Source: Kryptolebias marmoratus (Eukaryota > Chordata > Actinopteri > Cyprinodontiformes > Rivulidae). From it: a DNA stretch of 64,000 bases. Location of the stretch: the NCBI RefSeq assembly GCF_001649575.2, contig NC_051435.1, positions 4,227,157-4,291,156 on the forward strand, read 5' to 3'. Under the pieces are notes generated by a model. The model had not been told where the DNA came from, did not search any database, and saw nothing but the letters and a program-made list of their open reading frames with translations. The first letter of the stretch is position 1. Every line of letters begins with the position of its first letter. The position numbers were made by a program, and so were the translations under genes. Of this stretch, positions 12,401 through 23,300 are shown piece by piece.

Positions 12401-15400
12401 ATGATTTTAAACAAAACAAAAAAAAACTGACAATCTGTTGGCTGTATTAAAGTACGGTGGTTTATAAAGGAATGATTTGACCATCATTAACACGCTGTAT
12501 TCGCCTTGCAAACAGCATCGATTCAGACCCCATCCTCCATATGGACTCTTCTCCCCCAAGCTGTCTGATAGAAGGTTCAGAAGCGCCAGAACCACTTTTA
12601 ACCGGACACCATAAGTTTCTTCTTGTCTTGTTTTTGCACATTTTTTCTTGAACTATATTGTGACCTTTGTTTACTCCTCGTCTCGTTTAAATATCACCAG
12701 TTTTTGGTCCTGAGAAACACAGTTTAAACCCTCTGTGTACTTTATGTATATAACATTTTGACAAACATTCTTCATTAAATCTGCACTCTTTGGTTTAAAT
12801 CTGTGGGAGAATATGAGCATGGATTGATGATGATCCAGCAGCAGCAGCAGCAGCAGTACACCCACTAACCACAATAAATAAATAAAAAATCTTTTGTGTT
12901 GCAGCTATCAACCTGCTGAAAGAGCGAGAGCCGGGAGCCTTCGTTATCCGGGACAGCCACTCATTCAGAGGGGCGTATGGTTTGGCCATGAAGGTGGCCT
13001 CTCCACCTCCAACTGTGCATCAGAGCAAAAAAGGTAGGGGCCAAGAAGAGAGGGTGCATTACTGACATCAGAGCAGTTAGAAACCCTACAAAGACGTAGT
13101 TGATAGATCTCTTCTTTGTCCGTTTTTGGCCTTAGATAAGATAAAACAGAGTTAGTGTATGAATGTCAAAGACCTGAGGTAATGTCTTGATGTTAGTCTG
13201 ACTCCTCGTGTGTCACAGGCGACATCACAAACGAGCTAGTGAGGCACTTCCTGATCGAGAGCAGCCCTAAAGGAGTGAAGCTCAAAGGTTGCCCCAACGA
13301 GCCTTATTTTGGTAAGTGAAGCTCTGCTTTTGTTCAACGTACATTCAGCTTTGTAATGTCTGAATTGGTTCAACATGAAGACGACGTGCTGTTTATCAGT
13401 CAGACGTCTAATCCTGCTGCAACTTCTGTTCTCCAGACTAATGAGATCCAGTAACCTGGTCTCAGATATTAGAGTACTGGTTCCCAAAGTTCAGGTTGGG
13501 CCCCCAGCGTGGGCCATGAAACACCAAGTTGTAGTCAGAGTCACAGGCTGAAAAGTTTAAGAAGCACTGTACATCCATATAAATCCATATGCTGTTAAAA
13601 CATAAGACAAATATATAACCAGAAAACATTTATTATTTCAATTCCAACTTTTTGACTAACCGTCAGATTATTCTTCTTATTTTTATATTGAACAATCTGA
13701 AGCTAAATGGAGAGCAATAGATGGAAAATAGAAAATGTGATTTTATTTGATTCTGTGAATATTTGTCCTGTTTGTCAGGTTGTCTGTCTGCGCTGGTCTA
13801 CCAACATGCCATCACACCTTTGGCTCTTCCCTGTAAGCTCATCATCCCGACTGCAGGTATGAAGTGTGTGTTTAAACAGGACGTGTACATTCAGAGGGGA
13901 TTTCGTTGGTTTAAGATGTGAATGTGTTTTCTGTAGATCTGATGGAGGAAACGCCCGCGGTCGCAGCAATAAACCCGCTGGTGGAAAGGTTGAAACAAGG
14001 AGCAGGTATAAAACCTGTTTAAAGTTGTTTTTATCTCATGTTTGCTTCAACAAAAAAATCCAGAAGTTAGATTCAATAAATGGATCCTGAATGTGACCTC
14101 AGTGACTTATTCTGACAACCTGACGTCCTTGTTATCCCAGTGCAGAGCGACCCTGCTGATTCCCATGGTAAAAGCATCTTGACCTGTGGAATGTGCATCG
14201 TACATGTTTGTCTGTTCACACGTGACGCGTCTTTTAACAACAGCATCCAAATTCTCCTCTGTAACAAACTGAATGTTGTACGTGGAATGATTCGTATGGA
14301 TTCCCCTCTAAAACCTCAGCCTTGTTCCAGGAAGCATGTCCACTAATCAGGAGTAGTGTTTCTGCATGAACCGGGGGGATTTTCTACAACACGTCTTATC
14401 CATCCGGGACCGCTTCTCTCTTCCCAGCATGCAATGTTCTCTACATCAACTCGGTGGAGATGGAATCCCTGACGGGCCCCCAGGCCGTTGCCAAAGCCAT
14501 AACTGAGACGCTGGCTGCCGCTTCTCCGCCCGCCGCCACCGTGGTTCACTTCAAGGTGTCCTCGCAGGGCATCACGCTCACCGACAACCAGAGGAAGTAC
14601 GGCTGAAACCTGCGAAACAATCCCTTAAACCTAAACGTGACGTTCAGCAAAGTCAATAATCTGTTCGCTGGGTTGGTTCTCTTTCAGGCTTTTCTTCCGG
14701 CGCCACTATCCCACCAACACTGTCACTTTCTGCGATACAGACCCTCAGGACAGAAAGTGAGTACGCAGAGAAAACATTTAAACCGTTTGACTTTATCTGG
14801 CTTTTCTTACTCGTCTTTGACCAGTTCATGTAGGAAAATCTTTTCTTTTTTCGACACAAAGAACAAAATGCTTAAAACTGCTTTTTTTTCCATGTATTTG
14901 TCTACAATGTATTATTACCCACTGCATCATCGGGAGCACCTCAGTATTGTGCAAAAGTCTTTAAGTCATCCAATGTTCTCGGTTTTCAGTTTGACAGAAA
15001 ATAGGATTTTATTTCCTATAAGATGAATTCCAAAGAGCTGTTAGCTGAAAACCTGACAAAGGATGATGATGGATGAAGCATTCTCTTTTTTTCCTGTTTT
15101 CTAAAGACATGACTTTCAGCCAAAGTCTAAAGAAAACTTTGAAAAACCTTTAGGAAGTCTGGAAAACTATTAATCAAGACCACTTTTTAAAAAAAAAATA
15201 GTTCAGGAAAGTCTGACTGCTTGGAAGGAAAGTTTACTTTATTTTTCCTCAGTTGATGTTAAATATCTGGTGCTGTCTTATCTGATTTCACAAAATAAAT
15301 GTCAATAATGTTCCTTTTTATCGAACCCTTCCAGATGGAGTAAAACTGAGGGAGGCACATCCAAGTGAGTGAACTTTCTGTTGGCTGCGTGTTTCAGTGT

Positions 15401-15607
15401 CTCTCGTCACAGAAGGTGAAGCAGAACGAAGCTTTTCTGGGTGTGAATCTCTGTTTCTGGTCTTTCAGGCTCTTTGGGTTCGTGGCGCGTAAGCAGGGAA
15501 GCACAACGGACAACATCAGCCACATCTTCGCCGAGCTGGACCCCGACCAGCCCGCCAGCGCCATCGTCAACTTTGTCTCAAAGATGGTCGCCTCGCAGAC
15601 ACGATGA
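466..15607 (+). CDS. tns1: tensin-1 (3' part: linker, SH2 and PTB domains), partial at window start
   Basis: Tensins link integrin tails to actin at focal adhesions. The window holds 17 exons: 466-1944, 2718-2798, 4701-4882, 4962-5100, 7703-7798, 8093-8119, 8406-8586, 9163-10175, 10325-10411, 12905-13033, 13219-13311, 13779-13856, 13937-14005, 14428-14596, 14688-14756, 15335-15364, 15469-15607; reading phase closes at each junction and gives about 1,352 residues. The first exon encodes the family phrases DGSLYAKV and [10 protein letters not shown], then VPAQVHVNG and [10 protein letters not shown] as in TNS1. Exons at 10325-13856 encode the SH2 domain ([11 protein letters not shown], then FVIRDS with its phosphotyrosine-binding Arg). 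Exons at 13937-15607 encode the PTB domain, ending in [11 protein letters not shown] before TGA. The N-terminal phosphatase-like/C2 region is upstream of the window. TNS1 is preferred over TNS3 because of the linker phrases and because a CXCR1/2-type receptor lies downstream, as in human 2q35. Whether it is the a or b fish copy cannot be told. Confidence 0.93.
2718..2798 (+). other. tns1: tns1 81-nt probable cassette exon
   Basis: An in-frame 81-base segment between an AG acceptor and a weak GTTGGT donor. It encodes [17 protein letters not shown] and a Ser/His/Arg-rich end. Flanking exons join in frame with or without it (phase 1 to phase 1), and the next exon starts GVQAR, which directly follows RVAG in mammalian TNS1. 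The weak donor agrees with optional use. Confidence 0.65.
3653..4264 (+). mobile_element. degenerate Tc1/mariner-like transposon in a tns1 intron
   Basis: Left end CAGTGGGTTGTAAAATAGTC directly follows a TA; the right end near 4240-4264 (TTTGCAACCC) is its approximate inverted copy. Between them, 3810-4190 reads as a broken transposase: [14 protein letters not shown], then a region like [15 protein letters not shown] and the LEWS/SDLSP block around 4060-4110. Stops and indels make it non-functional. Only about 610 bp remain of an element normally near 1.3-1.6 kb. Confidence 0.75.
8093..8119 (+). other. tns1: tns1 27-nt acidic microexon
   Basis: A 27-base exon flanked by an AG acceptor and a GTAAGA donor. 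It adds nine residues, DDESSEGEE, and starts and ends in the same phase, so it can be skipped without changing frame. It lies between the conserved NPAEILL and PRSYVESVA segments, which are adjacent in mammalian TNS1 as I remember it, so inclusion is probably regulated. Confidence 0.7.
9572..9832 (+). repeat. tns1: tns1 coding tandem repeat (six SPxLxRxxS units)
   Basis: Within the 1,013-base exon, a 15-16 residue unit is repeated about six times. The cores are [45 protein letters not shown] and SPSLDRHP, with starts near 9572, 9617, 9665, 9713, 9758 and 9806. Each full unit carries a Ser-Pro site and most carry an RxxS site. Confidence 0.85.
14933..15240. mobile_element. probable non-autonomous DNA transposon fragment in a tns1 intron
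   Basis: Begins CCTCAGTATTGTGCAAAAGT, resembling the end of a common fish repeat family as I remember it, and carries an internal stretch (15117-15225) also typical of that family. The intron otherwise holds only AT-rich sequence. Assignment is from memory of the repeat and is weak. Confidence 0.4.
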
Positions 15608-17950
15608 GTACTGTCGGCCAAAAACAAACCAACCCTTGCGCTTTTTTTAAATGGGCCTTTGGTTCTTTTCTCTCCTGTTCGCCACAGAAACGTTTTATTT
15701 TCACCGTTTTTTCCTGTTCTGTCACATTTTCGGCGTGTTTGGAAGCTGATGAGTGAGTGCAGCTTGTGTGTGTGGCCTTTTATTTTGGGACGGGCTTCAG
15801 AACGGACCAGAGGAAGTGCAGGATGGGGGGGGTGGCTGCGTGCGGTAATGGGGCGGGGGGGGGAAATGGTTTTTATCTCCCTGGAAGGGGAACCTAAAAA
15901 GCGGGAAGAGGGAATGAGATTTGAGTGTTCAAATGTTACGTTTTTGCTTCTTTTGTTTTTCTTTTTTTTTTTTTAAGAAGTCGTCAAGTAGTCTGATATA
16001 AAGTTGGATTGTTTTTCTATCAGGCTTTCGGCTGGTCAACCAAAGATTTTAAAGAAGTAGTCAGGGGGTGTATAGTGTGCCACTGTGGGAGGGTCAGAAG
16101 TATTCTTTTGTACAACAAATATCGCTGCTTAATAAAAAAAAATACTGTTAGAAATAGATTATTTCTGTATGTACTGATACTGTATGTCAGTTTTGCAGCT
16201 GGTGATGTCTGTAAATATTCTAAATAGCTTTTTTTTTTCAGTAGGACTGAACTAGATAGATAACTTTTGGTGCCTGACTTTTTTGCCTCGATGCCGAAAC
16301 TATTTAAGAGGAGAAAGAAATAACTAAAAAAACATATCCAAGCTGTCTTAAATATGCAAAACTTGGAGATAAGCTTAGGACTGAAGCTAAAGAAGAGCAG
16401 CTCACCTTTTTACTGAAGGTGAGATGCTGTCGAGTCGTTGCATCCAATCAGAGGAGGACTCACTTCCTGTCTCTTTACTCCACTCACCACTGAAGGGCCA
16501 ACACGTGTTTCCGTCTTTGCATCATCATCTAACCAAAACTGTAACACCCACCCTGCCCAAATGTAAGCTATAAGTATATACAGTAGATATACAAAGAAAT
16601 ATATATAAACTTCCAGACAGTGATTTAAAATATTTATTTTTTTTGCTTTGTTGCTCCATTTTATCTTGTATTCATGTATTATAAAGTATACATCAAGCGA
16701 GAGGAAAGCTTTTATTTTGGCTGAAGTGTTTTGACATATAAAAGGTGTAAAGTGTGTGCATTTAAAAGCGTATCACTGTTGTTTTTTTATGTTTCTTTAA
16801 ATATTCATGTTTTCTTAAAGTCTACTTTTGAGAGGGGAAATATTTTATAAGGAAGAAGGTTAATGGAGTCCAAATTAGATTTTTTTTTTTTGGTTTGTTT
16901 TCTTTTAAAGCAACATCAAACACACGTTTTTAAAGAGTTTTTGTTCACAATTAGCACTTAAATGTTGAAAGTATTATCAGTGTGTTTCTTTTTGTCAAAA
17001 GAGAGAATATTGTGTGTAAAAGCAGCGTTCCTGGTTCCTGTAAAGGCTCACGCCGCCTCAGATTTGGTTTACCGGCCCGGTCATTCAAAAAAAAGATGCT
17101 TTTTTAGTTTCAAGGTTTTTAATTAAGTGAAATAACTCGATCAAAACTGTTTGCTTGTCCTGAATCTACAAGATACCTGTGCCACCAATTTTTCTTTTAA
17201 ATCCTATGATGTTTTAAAATGAAGTTAAACAAAAGAAAATTAGAAAAGTAGTTTTTCTTTTTTTTATTTGACCAGATCTTGGGTCTGGAGCTGGTGATGG
17301 AAAACCAGGATGCCAGCGCCCTCATGTGGTGCAGAAAGATCACTACAAAGGAACCAACTTCCTTCTAAACAGTGTTTTAGCTGTGATTTGTGGTAAACCA
17401 TTAACTAAATGTGTTTTAGTTGCATAAAATCAGTACTTTTAAGTTCCCCCATCCATTAAAGAAAGAAAAATCACTGTGGCCGTTACATATTTTTAAACTA
17501 CTAAGCAGCATGATGCATATTTAAACAGGTTTAAAAAGTTTAAGGATTTAATTTGACTTAAAAACTAAAATGCAGCACTTACAGGGTTTTTATATCTTAT
17601 TAAAATGTTTATTTATTATAATCTGTGGCTTGCATGTTCACGTCAAACTGTTAACCTTAATGCTGCTGACTAATCTGTAGCATCCTCAAGTCTTAGCAAG
17701 GGCTTCTTTGATTCGGTTTCTGTGACAAAAAAAGGAAAAGAAGTGTTGCTTCTGTAACATTTATCAGAGCAAAAAGACTTCCAGCTGAGTGTTTGACAAT
17801 TCTGCACCAAGCTCCAGAAGCATCCGTCTGCAGAATGTGTATGAATGAGCTACTTACTGTATGCCTGTACAAAGCTTTGTTTGCTACATCCTATGTATTT
17901 TACTATTCCTGACGGATAAAAAAAACACATTAAAAGCAGTACAAATCAAA
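15608..17950 (+). other. tns1: tns1 3'UTR
   Basis: Follows the TGA at 15605-15607. AATAAA occurs at 16131. A second hexamer, ATTAAA at 17929-17934, is followed by a GT-rich stretch starting near 17950, which is the typical layout of a cleavage site. Long 3'UTRs are usual for TNS1. The region is rich in T and A runs and has no supported ORF. Confidence 0.6.
17929..17934 (+). terminator. tns1: probable distal polyadenylation signal of tns1
   Basis: ATTAAA followed 15-30 bases later by TGTGTGTTGTATGGTGT, a GU-rich downstream element. The proximal AATAAA at 16131 lacks such a clear downstream element. Confidence 0.5.
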
Positions 17951-18043
17951 GTGTGTGTTGTATGGTGTCCTTGTCTCTAAATACATTATATGTGCACTAT
18001 CTGTGTGCATAAATGTGTGCATACAGACACGCACACACATTAT

Positions 18044-18205
18044 CTACTGTGGAGTAACTACAACCCCAGCAGTCTGCAAACATCTGGACCTGAGGAGAGC
18101 AGCTGCTGGAGGTTTTGGAGGGAATGTTGACCCATTCTGCTCTGATGGAGGATTCTGAACTCTCCTGTAAAAGCAGTGGTGCAGGCAGGCCAATTCCTTC
18201 ATTTT
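18044..18205 (-). mobile_element. Tc1-like transposase fragment between tns1 and esyt3
   Basis: About 58 bases here (18062-18120) are nearly identical, in reverse complement, to 43270-43330, which sits inside a longer Tc1-like fossil. The continuation to CATTCTGCTCTGATG and GCAGGCAGGCCAATTCC also fits the antisense strand of that family. It is a short non-functional piece. Confidence 0.6.
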
Positions 18206-18249
18206 GGTGGCTGAAAACATTTGGGTTTGACATCAAAAGATGAACATGA

Positions 18250-20039
18250 GACAAGAGAACGTTTCACCTTTTATTTCTAGGTGTTTACATCCGGATCAGA
18301 TACAGAAAAGAGCCTTATTTGTAACAGAACACCCAGTTGGAACATGCGAGTAGTGTGTTTTTTTGTTGCCCAGGTGTGTGTTGATCAGTGCTGAATGTCT
18401 GCTCTCAGTTTCAGATCTGGGTTTTGGCTGTGCAGTCTGCATTTACAGGCTAAAGAGATGCAACCAACAACAAAACAAGCAGCTGTGAAACTGAGAGGAG
18501 AGAGAAAGTCAATCAGAGCCATCACACAAACATTGGTCATAGGCAGGCCAACCGTTTGGACGGAGTAACAGACGACTGTCCGAGCGGAGTGGGAGGGGGC
18601 AGAAGTTTGGGTTTACCAAAGCAAATGGCTGCCTTTGCTGTTAATCAACTATTAAAGTTTCACAGAGTAGACCATAAATCTGCTTCTGTGATCACATTCA
18701 AATTCCCCCTTTATTGAAACTATAAACAAATCTTTAAAACCGTTTAAACTAAAATTTCAATAAATATAACCAGAGAACAAAACTCACTAAGTATCCCTTC
18801 AGACAGAGCAAACTTGGAAACATGACTCCTTAGTAGCTTAATAGAAAACAAGCTTAATTTTAAAAATATTTCAGCAAATCCTTCAGCTACAGGCGCAGCA
18901 GCGTAAAAATAAGCCTCCCAAAAACAAAAGTTAAAAGCCAGGCAGTTTTCTTTTTTCAATATAAACATTTTGTGATATTCTTAATGTAAAAAAATAAAAC
19001 ATTAAACTGGGACATAAAACCTTAGCGCTGTAAATGAATAAAATGTATGTATTTTTAATCTAATCAGCTTTAAACATGTTCTTTAGCTATTTACAGGCCT
19101 TAATGTGCTTTGTCTTGACACATTTTGATTTTATATTGCTGCAGCACTAAATTATGCCAAAATAACTCCTCTTTAGCTCAGGTGACCTCAAAAATTGGTG
19201 CTGCCTCGTCTTGGTGGTAAACATTTTTTGGGGGGGAAAAAAAAAAGTACATTTTCTATGGAAAAGGATAATCTATTAAAAAATAAATCCTTGTTTTTAA
19301 TTACGACATAGCCTCTGCTGTCACTGTATTTATGACACAATAAGCTGTTCCAAAAGTGGCTAAATGTGAAACATGCAACAAAGGCAAGATGTCCTTAAAT
19401 ACCATTTCCATGTAAGGGATGAAGAAGTAATGTCCGCTGAGCTTCTTGGTGGTATTCCATCTTGGTGAGATCAGGAAATCTGCAGCTTCAACAGGAGTTT
19501 TACAGAATAATCTTTGATGCAGATCTTTTCAGCCCGGGCAGTGTGAGCTCATACCTTAAAATAAAAGAGAAAAATGTTCATGTTTGCTTCCCAAACAGAG
19601 TCTGTGCTGCTGGTGTGCAACATCTGCTTCTTTCCTATAAGAACTCACTGACTTCCTGTACAGAAGTGGTTTTTAAACTATTTTATGGGATATGTTTTGT
19701 TTTTTGTACAAGAATGTCTCAGATTTGATTGACAAGGTCCATGGCTTGGATTTTGTCCATGTGTGGACTGAAGTCCCACAGTGGAGGGACTTTAAATGAT
19801 AGCATTAGTGCAAGTATTGGATTAAGATTTCAGGAAATGTTTCCCACCTGCATTAATTTTCAGAATGATGCTTCTTTTTTAATGTAAAGTTGAAAGAAAC
19901 AGGTAAAAATCTACAAATGAGACTCGAAAAAGTATCACAAATTATAAAATGTAGCATTTTCAATCAGAAAGCAGGTGGTTTTCAGTGGTTAGACCTTAAT
20001 ATGTCATCTAATGGAAGTTTTAGTGTTAAGGTAATGTAA
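18250..20039 (-). other. esyt3: esyt3 3'UTR and tail-to-tail spacer with tns1
   Basis: Downstream (on the minus strand) of the esyt3 stop at 20040-20042. Minus-strand AATAAA signals lie at 18710-18715 and 18270-18276, so the transcript probably ends near one of them. No supported ORF; the stretch is AT-rich. Confidence 0.5.
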
Positions 20040-20279
20040 TTAATTCACCAACATGTTTCTGATAAGTGTGTGTGTTATCAGGAACATGTTGATAAGTTTG
20101 GTTTCATGTTGGCACATGAAAGAAGTAAAAAAAAATCTGGGCTGGTACCATTCTGTGACGCCTCTGGTCATATCAATCTGTGAGAGATCCAGCAACACCT
20201 GGGAGGAGAAGAAATGTAAATTCAATCAGTTACAAACTAAGCATGAGAAAACTAAAGCTGACTGGACTTTCTTCAGGCC

Positions 20280-20315
<36 letters not shown>

Positions 20316-23300
20316 GAAGCAAAGCTGTAAATTTAGAGGCTGCATATTCAGCCTCCCAAGTCCAACTTTAGACAAAAAGGTAAAATACAAGATTTAACAC
20401 GAAGTTCTACCTACCATGCCAATGTCCTTCCTCTCTTTTGTGTGAAACATCTTGTTATTTTTAACTGCCACATCCAGCTTCCTGGTTTGTGCTTCTTCAA
20501 GCAACAAATCAAACTCAAACCTGGAAAGGATATTTTTTTTAAATAAATGTATTCATCAACATAAACATCGGATGAAATGGTTTGGCTTACTTGTGATCAA
20601 AGACAGGATTGAGCGTCTTCCTCTTGACTTGCGTCTTCTTGCGGTGTTTCCAGGAGTGGTCGGGCAGTAAATACAGACGGACATAGGAGTCTGTGCCGTT
20701 CTCACTGCAGGGGAATAAGTTCCTGCAGGAGAAACACACACCATGAAAGCTCTGAGGCTTTTTATTTTAAAACAGCAACTCAGAAAACACTGGGATGTTG
20801 TTTAAAATATAAATTAAAACAGAATTTAATTTGCACATCGAATAATGAAACTAAGAAATAGTTTTAATTTTTAACATAATAGAGGTGAAATGCAACAAAC
20901 CTGCAAGCGTGAACCATGATAATAAGTTTTCTCCTCAGAGTCGTGTATTTTACAGACAGATGGATCTCTCCAAATGAGCCCTGATGGTTCCTAATATCAC
21001 TAAAGTGAGGAAAAGAAAAACATTGGTATGGAGGCAGAAGTGAATGTTTGGGAAAAGATGATCTATAAACTCACTCTGGATAGACGGCGCCTTCTGAGAG
21101 GTCGAAACGTGACGATGCAATGGAGTTATCTGAAAGCATGCTGTGGGAGTCGTACCTCCTCATGTTTAAATTTGAGGACTTCTCAGATTCAGACACCAAG
21201 AAGGAGCTACGGCGTCGCTGAGCCGAATAGTTCTCATTTGGGTCACCCGGACGGGACTGAGAGGAGGCGGCGGTGGCAGCGTTGGAGGGAACCACAGCGG
21301 CGGCGGAGGGAGGGGCCACTGAGCTGTTACCTCCTCTGGCCGGTAGCTTCTGTTGCTGAGCACTGGAGGGAGGCGTGACGACTGTTTTAGGTGGAGGTGC
21401 TTCCACAGCAAGAACCTGTGGAGATGGAAGACATGGCAGCTGTCAGATATCCTAAAAACATCAGCACAAAAAGCTAACTTATTAGTTTTTAAAAAGAAAA
21501 TTAACACATTTAACTAAATGAGTTACACCATCTACTGATACAGATTAATCTGTTAGTCCCTTACAGCTCACAGAAACAAAGCTTCATTTCTACTGAAGAG
21601 TGATTCAGTCTAATGTGTATCTGTATGCATTCAGCTTCTGATGAGTAAAGTTTGGTTGTTGTTTTTGACAAAAATACACTTAAACAATATGAACAGACTG
21701 CATTTTAGTCATGTTTCAAACTAAATGTTTCAACTTAATTAGTACCACAGATACTTTCAAGCCAGTGCAAGATTACTGGCACTTTTGTTTTACTACTTCG
21801 ATCTCTGCCTCAAGCTTTCCATCAAACATTCAGCCAATTTAAAATATAATAAACAGCCACTGGGTTGTTTGGTTTGGTTGGGAGCAGCACACTGAACCTG
21901 GAGCAGAGAAAGTAAAGGTGAGAGCTGTCCGAGGAGCTCAGAAAGAAGATTATAGATATTCATGTTAAAGGTAAAGGCTCCAAACAATCTCCAACAGCTT
22001 CATGTTCTTCTGACCATAGCTGACAAGATTATGAAGTAGCCAACCTGCCAGGATGTGGACACAAGAGGAAATGCAAGCCCGGGTTCATCAGACGGACGAT
22101 GTGGATGGTCGAACAAAAGCCAAGGAAAATATACGAAAGCATTCAAGCTGAACTCCAAGGTCAAGGTACGACACCCTCCAAACACAAACCATTACATGTT
22201 TGAATCATAATGGACTCCTGGAAGAAAAAGCCCCAAAGTTTCTGACTGATGAGACAAAACTCCAGTCACATCAGATTGTTTTTATTATTATTATTGTGGG
22301 AGGGTACCAGCTAATTTATCTGCATCTGTAAACAGCTGAAAGAAACAAAAATGGTTTGAATGTGAGAGAGTGAGATGTTGTACAGACCCTCATGGTTGCC
22401 TTCAGCTTGATCTGGCTGTTTGCTCCGGACTGCTCCAGCGGGAAGCTCTGGTCCAGAGTCATGTCGGAGATCTTCAGGAGGCGCTCCATGTCCAAGGTCA
22501 AAACACCGAGCACATTCTTCTTCTCGTGCTCTTTGACCTGAACCCAGCCAACAAACACAGCAATTATGCAAAGTACTTTTTTATGCAAGGTTTTCTTATT
22601 TACTGTTGCAACATTACTGATTTAACCATCAAGCTTCTCCAAGTATGTAGAGTAGAGTAAATATGGAACTCATTAAAAGACGAGATCCTAAAGAGTCTTT
22701 AGGTGGTGCGTTCAGGGCGTTCTGACCGACCTGAACCACGAGCTTCTGACTGCTGACATTGTGCACAAAGAAACTGAAGCCCTGCTCAAACACTGGGTTT
22801 TTATTTGTAAATACAGCCTGCAGAAAGACACAAAAACAGGTGAAACGATAACTATTAGCACGTGTACAATAAATACAAGCATCACTGATGACTTAAAGAC
22901 AGAAGTAGCTATTGTTTTGGTGAAGAGAGTGGAATACCTTGCTTTTCTGAACATCCTTGTCAACAGATAATTCCACATACGAGTTGGGACCAACATTTCG
23001 TTTCGTGAGCTAGAAAAAAATAAAATATAAACTCAAACCAAAGAGGAAATAAACATTTATTTGCTGTATCCATTTATACCTTTTAATTATGTTTCTAAAT
23101 CTTATCTGCTTTCTTTAGGACACATCTGTCAATGAAACACTCTACACTTTATACAAAAAGTTTTAAGTTTAATATATTGGGCGTTTGTGTGCAATCAGGC
23201 TGTTTGGCTTCCAGTTGTGAAATCTGCTCTAACACACTGCAGACACGCCACACAGCACGCCACGCAGCACACCACACAGCACCAGACATGTGGACCAGAT

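Noticed and set aside
12837..12857. CAG triplet run as a coding polyglutamine
   Set aside because: It lies in a tns1 intron, 48 bases before the exon at 12905; about seven units only.
17313..17330. CTCF-like motif in the tns1 3'UTR
   Set aside because: Reverse CCACATGAGGGCG has two mismatches to the core, so it was left out of the CTCF argument.
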